64,000 bases of DNA, from NCBI RefSeq assembly GCF_901709675.1, contig NC_051094.1, positions 8,364,501 to 8,428,500 of the forward strand, written 5' to 3'. The DNA is from Syngnathus acus. Its lineage: Eukaryota; Chordata; Actinopteri; Syngnathiformes; Syngnathidae. The notes beneath the pieces are model-generated. The model saw nothing but the letters and a program-made list of their open reading frames with translations, had not been told where the DNA came from and did not search any database. A program made the translations under genes and the position numbers. Shown in pieces: positions 23,616 to 34,484 of this stretch; positions within the stretch are counted from its first letter, which is position 1, and each line of letters begins with the position of its first letter.

Positions 23616-24415
23616 AAAAAAAAGGTGATGCATTTTCATCTATTCTAAGATTTGGAAGTTTTCCAAAAAGTGCATCTGGACTGAATGCTACAATTAACAA
23701 AACAGCTCAGAGTAAATCAAAATTCCAAAGTCTTTCTTTTGTGTTACTGTAAGATGCTGAAGCCGCAAAGCAGTGTGGGCTTTATAACATGGAAGTGAAA
23801 TGTGAATTGTTAGCTGTGAAATATCAGCCGTCTGTCATGTGAGGCACTGTGAATAAAAAAAAAAAAGAAATACAGATCAGCTTTGTGTTGTGCTATGATC
23901 GCGAGTCTACTTCGACGTTAGATGTTTGTCCAATGCCTTTCTTTCACTTTAAGTTAGCCAAAACAGTCCACCATTTATTTAGCTGTGAGGGTGTGGTTGC
24001 AAAGTAATTTGCTTAACCTCATAGAATGAGTGAAATGCAGAACAGCTTGTCTATATAACTTCGAAACAACCAAGTCCTTGTAGGTGAACGTCATTTTTAA
24101 ATAATACCTTCTCACCTCGTGACGTGTGTAAAAGAATTGTTACGAATGGGTCATGAACATTTTCATCTGGTTTTACAAGTGCATTTAAAAGGAAAATGGA
24201 AGACACTGCTTGCATCAAATGGGAACATGGAGCATTGCTCGCATTTGACTGGATCATGCATCCAGTCCAGTGACTACCTCAAGAACAAATTTGCATTGGC
24301 TCTAATAAGACTCTCTTAAATCATAGATATTATTGAGAAAATTACTGCAGATGCAAACACAGTCAGAGGAATTTTTCAGATGAAACCCATATCACATCCT
24401 GATAATTACACTGAT

Positions 24416-24485
24416 AGAATAGAATAGAATAGAATAGAATAGATCTTTATTGTCATTGTCACATGTACAACGAAATTGAAAAAGT
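24416..24485. repeat. (AGAAT)n with attached retroposon tail
   Basis: AGAAT repeats followed by TTTATTGTCATTGTCACATG and TACAACGAAATTG. This tail recurs at 35280-35340 and interrupts the right copy of the local duplication, so it inserted afterwards. Confidence 0.6.
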
Positions 24486-24923
24486 CTGATGATTCTTCGA
24501 CAATTTTACTTTTCCTTAGTCTTTAAATGAGTGTTTTGTTGAGTTTTCCAAATTGCCAAAATGACATTCCTGGATGTTTCTACTTTGAATAAAGAAAATT
24601 CATGGAAATGCACCTGAGAATTCGGGGACATGTTCTCTAAGCTTTAATGGGACAAAATCCTTTGCATAGGTGCTGCTATTTTTAAAACACATTCATGGAA
24701 TTGTACAAGAGTGCTAATCTTACAATCCCCAAATTTTGACTCCACCCTCTACAGAATATTCCACTCAAAATAGACTCTCATAAAAAGTAAGCTTCAGTCA
24801 TTTCCCGTTTGACAGGTTTAGGTTCTGCTCCAGCTCTGTAGGGACACGTTGTGCTTTTGCCTCACAATTGGAAACACGCTCAACGGTGCATTTTTGAGAG
24901 AAAATACCAAGAACACCTTTTAG

Positions 24924-26027
24924 ATGACCAATGAAGATATTCTGCATAAAGGTAATGCATTTCTATCTATTCTAAGATTTGAAAGTTTTCTAACATTGTT
25001 CCTACTTGTGATTTTTTAGGGCACACCTACATGCATAACTAATAAAGAGATTTTTTTTTGCTAGGTTTGGACATTAAACACGCAATGAATATAGAAGGAA
25101 ATATTGAAAATGGATTCCCTTTCCATCCAGACGGTGACATAGATGTGGCTCCAGTTATGGTGATTTTTTTTTCTTTTTACTTTTATACAAATGACAATCA
25201 CAAAAGTGTCCATGTAGGAGAAAAGTGGTTTCAAAAATGAATTTGTTTGTTTCAGGAACCTCGGCAAGCTTGGATTAAGACATTTGTCAAACGCCTTGGC
25301 TCTGGAACAGTAACAATTGTTATTTACACCGAAAAGAAGGCCTACAAACCAGGTGACGTGCAGTACTTATACATGTAGACAGTGTGAACTTGTACACTGT
25401 CTCAAAGCCCTCAACGCTCACCACAGCATATTTTCGTTCTTCAATTCTCTACTCTTAAGCAAATAATTTTCTCATCCTGCAGGCGAAGGCATCCAAGTCA
25501 TTGTTGAAGCCATCAACCGGTCGACTTGCTCGTTGATGCTCAAGTACATATTACAACGGACGCAAAGTCGGATTTCCCCGGGTAAAAGGATAACTGCCGT
25601 GTGTCCTATCGCTGAGAAAGATGCCAAGCATGTTCGCGCCTACAGCAGAAAGATGATGCTCGATGTGATCACCGTCCCGAGAGGGAGCCCTCCCACCATC
25701 TCCATGGGTTCACCCATTGAACTACACTACGAGTTGAAGGTAAACCAGACCAGACAATGTCAGAATACACTTTTGTCAATGTCATTGTAGTAAATTGTGA
25801 AAAATGTTCTACAGGTCTGTGTGGATATGACTGGCTCAAACTCCGCTTACCTCAGCTGGCCAATAGTTGTGCGCCCCAGCAGTCTACATTCCGCCAAACG
25901 ACATCAACAGTCACTCAAAGCTTTAACTTTGAGAGATGTTCTTCATCCAAATCCAAACCAGCAAATGCAGAGGCCAAGAAAACGACCACGAAAAGCCAAC
26001 TCTATAGACTCGCCTCCTCGATTTTGA
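24924..26027 (+). CDS. Short arrestin-domain gene: arrestin C domain with truncated N domain and basic tail
   Basis: Read as five exons: 24924-24951, 25065-25159, 25256-25352, 25483-25739 and 25815-26027; 229 residues with consistent phase. Exons 3 and 4 are 97 and 257 nt, exactly the sizes of the fourth and fifth exons in most - strand arrestin genes here, and carry the same signals (RLGSGTVTIVIYTEKKAYKPG, the PPTISMG..IELHYELK end, then VCVDMTGSNSAYLSWPIVV). Exon 2 ends FPFHPDGDIDVAPVM, aligning with the end of the neighbours' third exon (FTFVSKADMDIPGLM). The arrestin N-domain exons are absent; the protein opens MTNEDILHKG. The C-tail is basic (QRPRKRPRKANS), like a nuclear localisation signal, and ends SPPRF, where relatives have PPPY. 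The weakest part is the first exon; an in-frame stretch at about 24119-24200 faintly resembles the neighbours' exon 2. It may be a truncated functional gene or an early pseudogene. Confidence 0.62.
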
Positions 26028-26059
26028 AATTTTTAACTACAAAACTAATGAAGGTGGGA

Positions 26060-26390
26060 AACTATCCATCCATCCATTTTCTGTACCGCTTTGTCCCCAC
26101 GGGGGTTGCGGGCATGCTGGAGCCTATCTCAGCGGCTATCGGGCAGTAGGTAGGGGACACCCTGAACCGGTTGCCAGCCAATCGCAGGGCACACAGAGAC
26201 GACACACCTAGGAGCAATTTGGAGTGCTCAATCGGCCTACCAAGCATGTTTTTGGGATGTGGGAGGAAACCGGAGTACCCGGAGAAAACCCACGCTGTCA
26301 TGGGGAGAACATGCGAACTCCACACAGGCAGGGTCAAAGGTGGAATAGAACCCCCACCCTCCTAACTGTGAGGCGGATTTGCTAACCAGT
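26060..26390. repeat. LINE 3'-tail repeat (Maui/L2-like)
   Basis: It begins with CCATCCATCCATTTTCTGTA and contains GGGACACCCTGAACCGGTTG, CACACAGAGACGACACACC, TGTTTTTGGGATGTGGGAGG, CGGAGTACCCGGAGAAAACC and AACATGCGAACTCCACACAG, the recognisable word order of a very common fish LINE tail. The family name is from memory. Confidence 0.65.
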
Positions 26391-26868
26391 GGTAAACTAT
26401 TTCTCTACAATATTTATCTTTTGCATGAAATTCATATATTGGATGGGAATTTAATCCAAGGATGTAAAAGGTTAAATGCTCATAGATGGCAATTGCTCGT
26501 AAGTGTAGGTGATTTAATTAAGTGTAAGCAAACAAATTGCAACCTAATGGCTGTATGTATTTATGTACATTATATTTATATTTTATATTTATTTTCATGT
26601 GTGTGAGTGTATCTATATGTGTATATATTTCATACATTTTTATTCATGTATTTTTATTTTTTAATGTATTTTCAAAATTGAGCTCTATGTTATGATTATG
26701 TTAATTGTACTTATTGTTGAGGCCACTGTAAAGGAGTTGTACATACAGCTGTATAAATTTAAACTGAAATAAATTGTTACTCTTCAAACTCTCTTTGCTG
26801 GACTTGATGTGGTTGTTTTTTTTAACAAAAAGGTAAGATAATCCGACACATACGCACGCATGCACGGA

Positions 26869-26869
<1 letters not shown>

Positions 26870-26960
<91 letters not shown>
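26870..26960. repeat. (CACG)n/(CA)n microsatellite
   Basis: CACG repeats run into about 35 CA units. The reading frame of repeated Val-Cys on the - strand is an artefact. Confidence 0.95.
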
Positions 26961-26961
<1 letters not shown>

Positions 26962-27170
26962 AATGAGCATCAATTCACATCAGCATCAACTTTTTTCTGA
27001 CTACTGCAACATGTATCTATTTTTTTTTAAGAATTCAACCCAAGGAAAGGAGGGAGCTTAGCTAAATGCTAACACACAATGCAGAAAGCCATGCATGCGC
27101 TAACATAGTCTGTGTTGCTGTGTTACAATTCTGGACACAAATGGTGAGGCAACACATAATACATACAATA

Positions 27171-27330
27171 TAATAATACTCACTGGCATGTATTCTTTAT
27201 CCTCTGCGGAAAATACCTAATATTACTGGAGCTTGCTGAGGAGCTGTACTTGGTATCATGTACACTTCATATCCATGTCTGTGATATACTGCCCTCTGGT
27301 GGCCAATGTGCACGCACCAGAAGTAAGAAC
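27171..27330. repeat. Dispersed repeat copy 1 with CTCF-like core
   Basis: It shares ATTCTTTATCCTC, CTAATATTAC, GAGGAG and the CTG..CCTGGTGGCC end region with 61697-61865. The core CTGCCCTCTGGTGGCC (27289-27304) reads CCACCAGAGGGCAG on the - strand, close to the vertebrate CTCF consensus. Confidence 0.5.
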
Positions 27331-27534
27331 ACATTATCCATTATAGTGAAGGGTAAAAACTGTCAAAAATATTTAAATTTTATTTAATTACGTAATAAGT
27401 ATGTTTTCACAAAATTCTATACGTACGTAAAATACAATATGTGCCTGAGCTCACTAAAATTGCCGAAATACATATTTTTGAGCGTGTATGTAAAATACCT
27501 TCAGCTGATGTAAACATGCCGGCGTGCAGCAAGG

Positions 27535-28118
27535 CAGAGGCCAAGGCGGACCCTGCTTTATCCAGGCGCATCGAAGGCGCATTCAAGGCGCATTCAAGGC
27601 GCATCCATGGCGGTCCAAGCGGCGTCCAGGCGCATCGAAGGCAATACTGATGTCGTCCAGACGCACCCAAGGCGGTCCCGAGGTCATCCAGGAGCATCCG
27701 AGGCGGTCCCGGCGTCGTCCAGGCGCATCTGAGGCAGTCTCGGCGTCGTCCAAGGCGCATCCAAAGTGGTCCCGGCGTCGTCCAGGCGCATCCAAGGCGC
27801 ATCCAAGGCGCATCCAAGGCGTATCCAAGGCATAGCAAAGGCAGTCCCGGTGTCGTCCAGGCGCATCCAAGGCGCATCCAAGGCGCATCCAAGGCGCATC
27901 CAAGGCGCATCCAAGGCACATCCAAGGCGCATCCAAGGCAGTCCCGGCGTCGTACAGGTGCATGCAAGGTGATCCCGGCGTCGTCCAGGCGCATGCAAGG
28001 CGGTACCGTCGTCATCCAAGGCGCATCCAAGGCGCATCCAAGGCGCATCCAAGGCGGTCCCGGCGTCGTCCAGGCGCATTCAAGGCGGTCTTGGCGTCGT
28101 CTAGGCGCATCCAAGGCT
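27535..28118. repeat. GC-rich minisatellite of 11-bp units and longer composite units
   Basis: The unit CCAAGGCGCAT (11 bp) is repeated many times, mixed with a longer unit containing GGTCCCGGCGTCGTCCAGG. Because 11 is not a multiple of three and the unit lacks stop codons in several frames, both strands show long 11-residue-periodic reading frames (up to 235 codons on -). These are repeat read-through with no start context or homology. Confidence 0.9.
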
Positions 28119-28982
28119 CAACCAACTTTTACTAGAATACTACCAATATTAGTTCGACAATAGTTTATCGTATCATTGAATAAAGCTGTTTATTATTACA
28201 CACATATTATTACGATATTTGGTTGTAGTTAACTCATAATACAACTCATAATTTGACCTCATGCGTTCCAACGCTATTTAAAATGAAGACAGCCGGCATT
28301 TGATTCCACACACCTGCGCATTACGATAGAACCAAAACCTAGTATTCACAGTTAAACTCGGCCACAATATGGCAATATTAATATTCCAGCTGGTTATCAA
28401 CACTTTGGGGCAAAGACACTAAAATGCTGTATGACTATCAACCACATCATATTTTCAAATATATATATATATAATGAAATTAAACCTACAAAATTCAAAT
28501 AATTTTTTACTGGGGTGATTCTGTGTTGCCACTGCCCAATTTGGATGTGATCACCACTTACAATCTATTAGGTGGAGAAAATCAATCAGTGTCACACACA
28601 GAAACATAAAATGATGTTTGGCATTTACCAATGCTTGGCTGAAAGCCCCGCCATCATCAGTGGAAGTTTTTCCTCATGTTTTTCATGCCAGTAACTTTCC
28701 TCACTCAGGAATGGCAAAATAATGGTCTTTATTCCTTGATAGAGATTAAACACCAACAAGAAAAATTGAATTCTGCAATACACGTTTATTTAGATTTGCA
28801 CCAAAACGTGTCAGTCATCATGCGCCTTAACAATTTTTTTGTTTTGTATTTTTTGCACAAAATTGGTGCCCTGACAAAGAGGGAGGGGCCAAACCATGTT
28901 CACATTCCCTTTACAAACTGGTTGAAACTACTTTGGCAATTTCAGCACTCTACATTACACGGGATCTTTTAGATTTTTGATG
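28119..28982. other. Intergenic DNA and 3' UTR of the adjacent arrestin gene
   Basis: AT-rich with no supported gene. The - strand polyadenylation signal at 28785-28790 probably ends the transcript of the gene starting at 30768. Confidence 0.45.
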
Positions 28983-30768
28983 CTATGGTTGGGTTGAACC
29001 CCGTAGAATAACCAGAGGAAGTCTGATATCTGGATCTCTTGCCAATGGGTCACCAAGCGTGACCTGCAACAAAATATACCTTTAGTTAGTTCTGTTCTTG
29101 CCTCACTAATGCAAATATATTATAATTTCTTTTTCAATTAAAAAGACAATAATATTGGCATGGATTAGCACCAGATCAATGTGATTTCTTTGGTTAAATG
29201 GCAGTTTTTCACTCTGCACACTTGTCTGAGGCCACCGGATCAGTTTACACAGTGAAAGAGACTCTGACTGATTAGTTGAAGAGTAGCTCAAATTTCCAAT
29301 GACCTAGATTTTCTTTGGTTGATAGCATGCAATGGGAAATTCTGGTCATTGCATTGTGGAAATTGCAAATGTGCACCAACCTTCTTTGGGTTTTGAGGTG
29401 AAATTAAAAACTAAGATAAATTTTGTCTTTCATTCTCCAAAATAATTAGAAAACAAAATGAAATGTAGTTTAGAAAGACTTGATTACCTTGAGCGTGTAT
29501 TCGAGCTTGATTATGGAGCAGTTGAAGAATGTGGGGTAGAGCTGTGGAGGGATACTTAGAACATTTTTTATGGTACGACTGCTCCGAGCTGAAACTGATT
29601 CTCCAGTGCCAAAGAGGATCTCATTTGTGTGCACAATTGTCTCCAATTGGGCGACAAACATTTGCTTCTCGCACAGGAAGAATTTGGGCGTTACTGCACG
29701 ATTTGAGCTGTTAATTACGTCAACAGACACTTCCATCGTTTCACCTGTGAGAAGGAACAAATGTATGTCCTGTAATCATATGTTCACATCAGACATGACT
29801 AACAAAATGTTTACCTTGTGTCAGTCCCAATTTCTCCGAAGTCACATTCAAGGTAACTTTTCCAGCGCCGTAAAATGAAATTTTGGTTGCGCTTTGCCGC
29901 TCCTATGCAAAAACAATGCAAAGTCAGAAAGCAAATCTCAAACAGGAATATTCTGGTGATTCGTTCAATCAATGCATACTTGAAATCCGATGATCAACAT
30001 TTCTGATTTGGAAGCGAAGGGAAACTCGGACTTGGTAAGAAATGGGAACTCAATCCGAGTTTTGTGGATGCTCCAGATTGACCGAGTCAGTTGAGCTTGT
30101 AAACTGTACGTGATTCTGCCCCATTTTCCTTCGTACGAGGAAGGCATGTCTCTGCAAAGAAATGATCACTACATAAGTGGCATGATCTTTATTTGGTGTG
30201 GAAAAGTACAAAAGTATTGGGACACCTGGCCACATATCTCAGTCCCCCAGAATTGTTTTTTTTAATCATTGATGTTTGGTTTTATTAAAATTGTAATTTC
30301 AGGAGGTACTAAGCAATGTAATCCAAAATCAGGGAGTGGATACGAGGAGTACTCACATATTTGGAATCGCAAAGGTGAAAGGATACACACTCCTCCCTTG
30401 ATGAATGATTTCTGTTCCTTGTGGGAAAAAAGTGCAAGTTGAATAGAATAGAAAAAATAAGTACCATGCCATTACCTACAGATTATATTTGGAAATTAAA
30501 ACTACTAACCATCTCTTTTATTTTTATCCTGAAGAATAATGTGTTCCAAAAAGAAATATTTCTCCTCATCTTGGTGGAGCGCTTTGGTCTGTCCATCTTG
30601 ATCGCACCATTTGACCTCAGCCTTTCCTTTCGCAGTGACCGTCAAAGACTGCACTTTGGTCTCCTTGCTGGCCACCACAGTCACTCTTCCAGCGAGGACA
30701 TCGCCAGGAGAGAAAGTTCCTCTTTCATTCACCTGATCGTATTCCACAGAGAAAATCTTGATAGACAT
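28983..30768 (-). CDS. Arrestin domain-containing protein (ARRDC3-like) 1, short tail without PPxY
   Basis: Six exons: 30510-30768, 30357-30417, 29980-30151, 29815-29902, 29488-29744 and 28983-29063; 305 residues, phases consistent. The arrestin N domain opens MSIKIFSVEYDQVNERGTF with SPGDVLAGRV and QSLTVTAKGKAEVKW. The C domain contains FYGAGKVTLNV, the TMEVSVDVINSS..VTPKF strand region and FNCSIIKLEYTLK. The final exon gives only VTLGDPLARDPDIRLPLVIL and RGSTQP, so the protein stops right after the arrestin fold. Alpha-arrestins are membrane-trafficking adaptors that bind receptors or transporters and, through PPxY motifs, recruit Nedd4-family ubiquitin ligases; this copy has no PPxY. Exon 3 is longer (172) and exon 4 shorter (88) than in its neighbours, so it is one of the more diverged members. 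A - strand AATAAA lies at 28785-28790. Confidence 0.85.
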
Positions 30769-31192
30769 GATAAAGTCACATTTGTCATAGCTTTGGGTGC
30801 TGCATTCAGTCAGGCAGCATACTTCCATTAAAACTGTACAGTATCCGTGTCAAATGGTCATGTGATCAAGCTTGGAGGTGTCACGTTCATAAAGGTAACC
30901 CTAGCTGGAGCCTTAGTTCGGCTAATTACAATGAAATACAACATTGAAGAAAAAGTCCAGCAACGAGAGTTTGAAGAGTAACAATTGATTTATGACTACC
31001 TTTGAATGTGGTGTGTTTGACGTACGCGGCGTGTGGGCATGGCCTGCCTCTGGCTCGGAGCAGGCGCACCAAACGTCCATTTTTCTCTTGATTAGAATCC
31101 ACTGGCTATTCTCAGTGAGGCGACTTATCATTTCTTTTCTCCCGACTGCAATCGTTGCGACCCTCAGTGAGAGGGGGGATTTTCCTCCAACA

Positions 31193-31672
31193 TGTGGAAA
31201 GCTGGACGAGTCGATCTTTGTCCTTTATGTAAACAACCGTCGCGTTGCTGACGCGCGACCGCGACGTCGCGTCGCGCTGCTGACGTCAGCCGCGCGACGT
31301 CGCGCGTCACTCGTCCAGCTTTCTTTCACTTTCGTGGATTGAAGTCGGGCGCCGGCGCTCGGCCGGGTGGCTGTCCAGGGACGGTGGATGGTGCTCGGAC
31401 AATGCTTTTACGCACGCCCGGTCCTACTCTACCGAGCTGCCTTTCAGCTCCGTGGATGGAAGTCGAGGGCCGGCGCTCAGCCGGGTGGCTGTCCGAGGAC
31501 GGTGCATGGATCTCGGTCATGGCTTCTACGCACGCCCGGTCCTATCGTATGGAGCTCTCGTCCCCTTTCGTGGCTGGACGTCCACGCCGCCACACGCCTG
31601 TAAGTTTGTTTTGTTAAATAAAGAGCCGTTTACCAAACCCACGTCTTTCCTTGAACTTTGTTAACGCTACAA
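31193..31672. mobile_element. CpG-rich insert with palindromes and tandem ~118-bp units, possibly a solo LTR
   Basis: AGCTGGACGAGT (from about 31199) is matched by its reverse complement at about 31309-31320. Between them lie CGACGTCGCG palindromes and a full cAMP-response element (TGACGTCA, 31281-31288). Two and a part ~118-bp units follow (from about 31324, 31441 and 31562), then AATAAA at about 31617. The promoter-then-polyA order resembles an LTR, but no partner LTR or internal genes are visible. Confidence 0.35.
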
Positions 31673-31997
31673 TATATATTATCTATATATAGTAGATCTG
31701 TGGAATAACGACGAGGCTGACGTCAGGGCGCACGCGCGGCGATGTTGACAAAGGACGAGGAATTTGATCGATGGATTTAATGATTTAGAGTGCACAGATG
31801 GTTTGATAACATTATTGCTTATATAATAGTTATTTGATATATAATTTATATATCGTTATATGGGCCTGTGGAATATTTTTAAGTGCAAAAGCCGTCAGCG
31901 GCGCGCACGCATTGTTGACAAAGGACGATTGATGGATTTAATGAATTGGAGTGACGCAGATGGTTTCGCGCTGCTGTCGTCACTTGAAATTCAAATT

Positions 31998-32172
31998 ACA
32001 GTAATCCCTTGCTACATTGCGGTTCGTTTATCGCGGTTTCATTTTTTTTTTTGAAATTTTTTTTTTGAAATTTTTTGAAAAAAAAACCACATATAAGTCG
32101 CTCCTGAGTATAAGTCGCCCCCCCACCCAAACTATGAAAAAAACCGCGACTTATAGTCCGAAAATTACGGTA
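31998..32172. mobile_element. Tigger/pogo-like terminal fragment and attached transposon tail
   Basis: CAGTAATCCCTTGCTACATT and CGGTTCGTTTATCGCGGTTT resemble the Tigger-type terminal repeat. ATAAGTCGCTCCTGAGTATA and CGACTTATAGTCCG, which recur in part at 40441-40552, belong to a common fish DNA repeat. Confidence 0.45.
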
Positions 32173-32415
32173 ATCGGCATAATCAATCATAGAGTCAGCA
32201 AATTGTCAGCTAACTAGCAGAGGGATAACACAATGGCTAACATGCTAAGAAAAAACAGGAGTTTCTTCATGTCAATTATTAGTATGCTACTAAACTCAAA
32301 AATATGTTTTCAGTTGTTGAAAAAACGATGTCCTCAAAATTATCCTTTTGTTCCGGACAAAGTTTTGAAAAATGGTTAAAAAAGACAGCCAAATGAAGCA
32401 ATGAAGGCAACAAAG

Positions 32416-34092
32416 TCAATTCCCATATTCGTGAGAATTACTCGTGGTGGGATACAAAGTGTGTGCTCCATATGGCGGAGGGACATCAGAAAATTGGGGT
32501 GCTACGCTCCAGCTTTGTTGGTTTGAGTTCCCAAATTCCTCAAATCCATAAGCAGCGGGACCTGGAGGTTGTTTTGCTGAAGGAACCTCAAATGTTGGTA
32601 GGACAACTATTGGAAGTTTGATTTCCGGGTCTGCTGCATACTTGACATCCAGATAGATCTGTGAAAACACTACTTGGTAAGTTTCTGAAATGTGTTTCCG
32701 GCTTGATTCTTTTTTTTTAATTTCTGTGACTATTTTCATTGCCAGTTAGAGTATCAAATGAAATAAAGTACAACAGAACCTTCAGCCTACCTTCAGCCTG
32801 TATTCCAGCTTGATGATGGAGGAATTCAAAATGGAGGGAGGTATGTTCCTGGGGATGGTGATGACCTTCTTCAAGACCTCTTTGCTACGGGCATTAACAC
32901 TCTCAAGTTTGTCCTTAACAATCTCCTGTGTGTGAAGTCTTCTGTGACCTTGAGCAAAGAAACTCTGCTTTCTGTACAATTCAAATTTGGGCTTCAAGTC
33001 CCGGGATGATTGGTTATGAATTTCAACTTTGACGTGAACATCTTCGCCTGCAAAGAAATCACGTGTTTAGTTGTACAGATGTTCATTTCCGTTGTCGGTA
33101 GACTTTGTCAGTCGTAGACTTCCTGGAATTATCAGCATGTTCCCATGAAGTCCAGCATCAGATATATAATCTCTTTTGTCTGTCCATAGTTAACACCATG
33201 ACTCACCAACCTTTTTGAAACTGAGATCTACTTTTTTGGTAGCAAATAATGGAAGAATGGAACTCTATGTATATTTGATTACCTGGTTGGTATCCCATTT
33301 TGGGGGTGTAAACATCCATTGCAATGGTTCCAGAACCAAAGACTGTGAGTTTTTTATCAGTGCAATCATGCTGAGGTTCCTAAAAGAAAAAGCAGAGCCA
33401 TCTCGTCGATGAATGTGCACCCCCCCCCCCCCCCAAAAAAAAACCTGTTGTAATGAATTTGTTCCAAACTTCTCACCATAAGTCCAGGTATATCCATATC
33501 TGCTTTGGAGACAAATGTGAAGTGGGCTTTTGCTTTTTTGGTCAACTTCATTGATTGTTTAAGCTCCGCTTTAAGCTTATGAACAATTCTACCAATTGAG
33601 GACTTGAACGTTGATGGCATTTTACTGCAAAGTACAATTCCGGGTCACTTAATTGGTTGGCCTGGAAGCAAATAAGCTCAAGAATACACACTATTTTACC
33701 TGTTAGGGACATTGAAGGAAAAGGGGAACACATGTCTTCCTTTGGCAATAAATTCAGTACCTGGAGCAGTGAAGCATAATTTGTGCTTTAATTTTAAGGC
33801 TCATCCCCAACATTGTCTATTAAGATGACGGTGAAAGCGATACGTTACCAGCTCTCAAGATATGTTGTTTGATCTCATAATATTTCTCATCAGACCAGTA
33901 GTGACGAGTATGTTGGCCGTGATGTTCTTGCCAGCGAACCCTTGCACTTCCTTTTCCAATAAAGGTTAGTGATTGGATTGGCGTTTCTTTCGAGACCTCC
34001 ACGATGATCCTTCCATTGATTGTATCTCCGTTTGTGAAGATGTTTTGGCTATTGATGGAGTCATATGCAATTGAGAAATTTTTGATAGTCAT
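32416..34092 (-). CDS. Arrestin domain-containing protein (ARRDC3-like) 2, PPPY tail
   Basis: Six exons: 33849-34092, 33700-33760, 33477-33624, 33283-33379, 32791-33047 and 32416-32658; 349 residues. The N domain starts MTIKNFSIAYDSINSQNIF with TNGDTINGRIIVEV, then GRHVFPFSFNVPNR and MPSTFKSSIGRIVHKLKAEL. The C domain has VFGSGTIAMDVYTPKMGYQP, VKVEIHNQSSRDLKPKF, PPSILNSSIIKLEYRLK and IYLDVKYAADPEIKLPIVV. The tail is Pro-rich and carries PPPY (DVPPPYGAHTLYP), the expected docking site for WW domains of Nedd4-type ligases. It is very similar to the next gene (35777-37571), with the same exon sizes except exons 1 and 6, and was clearly produced by recent tandem duplication. A TATATAA-like motif lies at about 34333. 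Confidence 0.9.
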
Positions 34093-34344
34093 TTCACGGA
34101 AATAAATACAAATTACAAAATCACAAAGAAATAGAAGCACAAATTATGTGAGCCTCAGATAAAGCCAAGCAGAAACAAAGTGTGTGGTTGCGCTAACAGA
34201 GCTACTATGAACAGGTGGTGGGGGAGGATGCAGCTCATAGAAAACCTGTTTTTCTTGCTTGGCACACCTAGAAAAAAAACCCCGAACAGGGCTGTATTCG
34301 CATGCTTAACAATAACATTTGGGTGGCTGGTTTATATAACCCCC

Positions 34345-34408
34345 CAATATAATATAATATAATATAATATAATATAATATAATATAATATAATATAATAT
34401 AATATAAA
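34345..34408. repeat. (AATAT)n microsatellite
   Basis: About a dozen uninterrupted AATAT units directly adjoin the arrestin pseudo-exon. Confidence 0.9.
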
Positions 34409-34411
34409 ATG

Positions 34412-34484
34412 TAGTATCCATTGTTACAATCCCAGAACCAAAGCATTTGCCATTTTTTGGGAGTGATCATGCTGAGGTTCCTAA
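34412..34484 (-). pseudogene. Stray arrestin exon-4 remnant
   Basis: On the - strand it begins after a TTTTAG acceptor with GAACCTCAGCATGATC, then TTTGGTTCTGGGATTGT and CAATGGATAC, a close match to exon 4 of the flanking arrestin genes. The frame is broken: EPQHDHSQK is followed by an out-of-frame version of VFGSG and a stop. No other exons are found beside it, so it is the relic of a lost cluster member or of a partial duplication. Confidence 0.75.

Larger units (their letters stand above)
30769..32415. other. Intergenic region with CpG-rich insert and transposon fragments
   Basis: It contains the upstream region of the arrestin gene at 28983-30768, a CpG-rich repeat-bearing insert (31193-31672), two diverged copies of a ~115-bp segment (about 31697-31815 and 31867-31985), and a Tigger-like end followed by a transposon tail (31998-32172). 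No gene is supported. Confidence 0.5.

Noticed and set aside
27407-28114. 235-codon - strand ORF and several 100-130-codon ORFs
   Set aside because: Read-through of the 11-bp minisatellite in all frames; low-complexity 11-residue repeats without homology.
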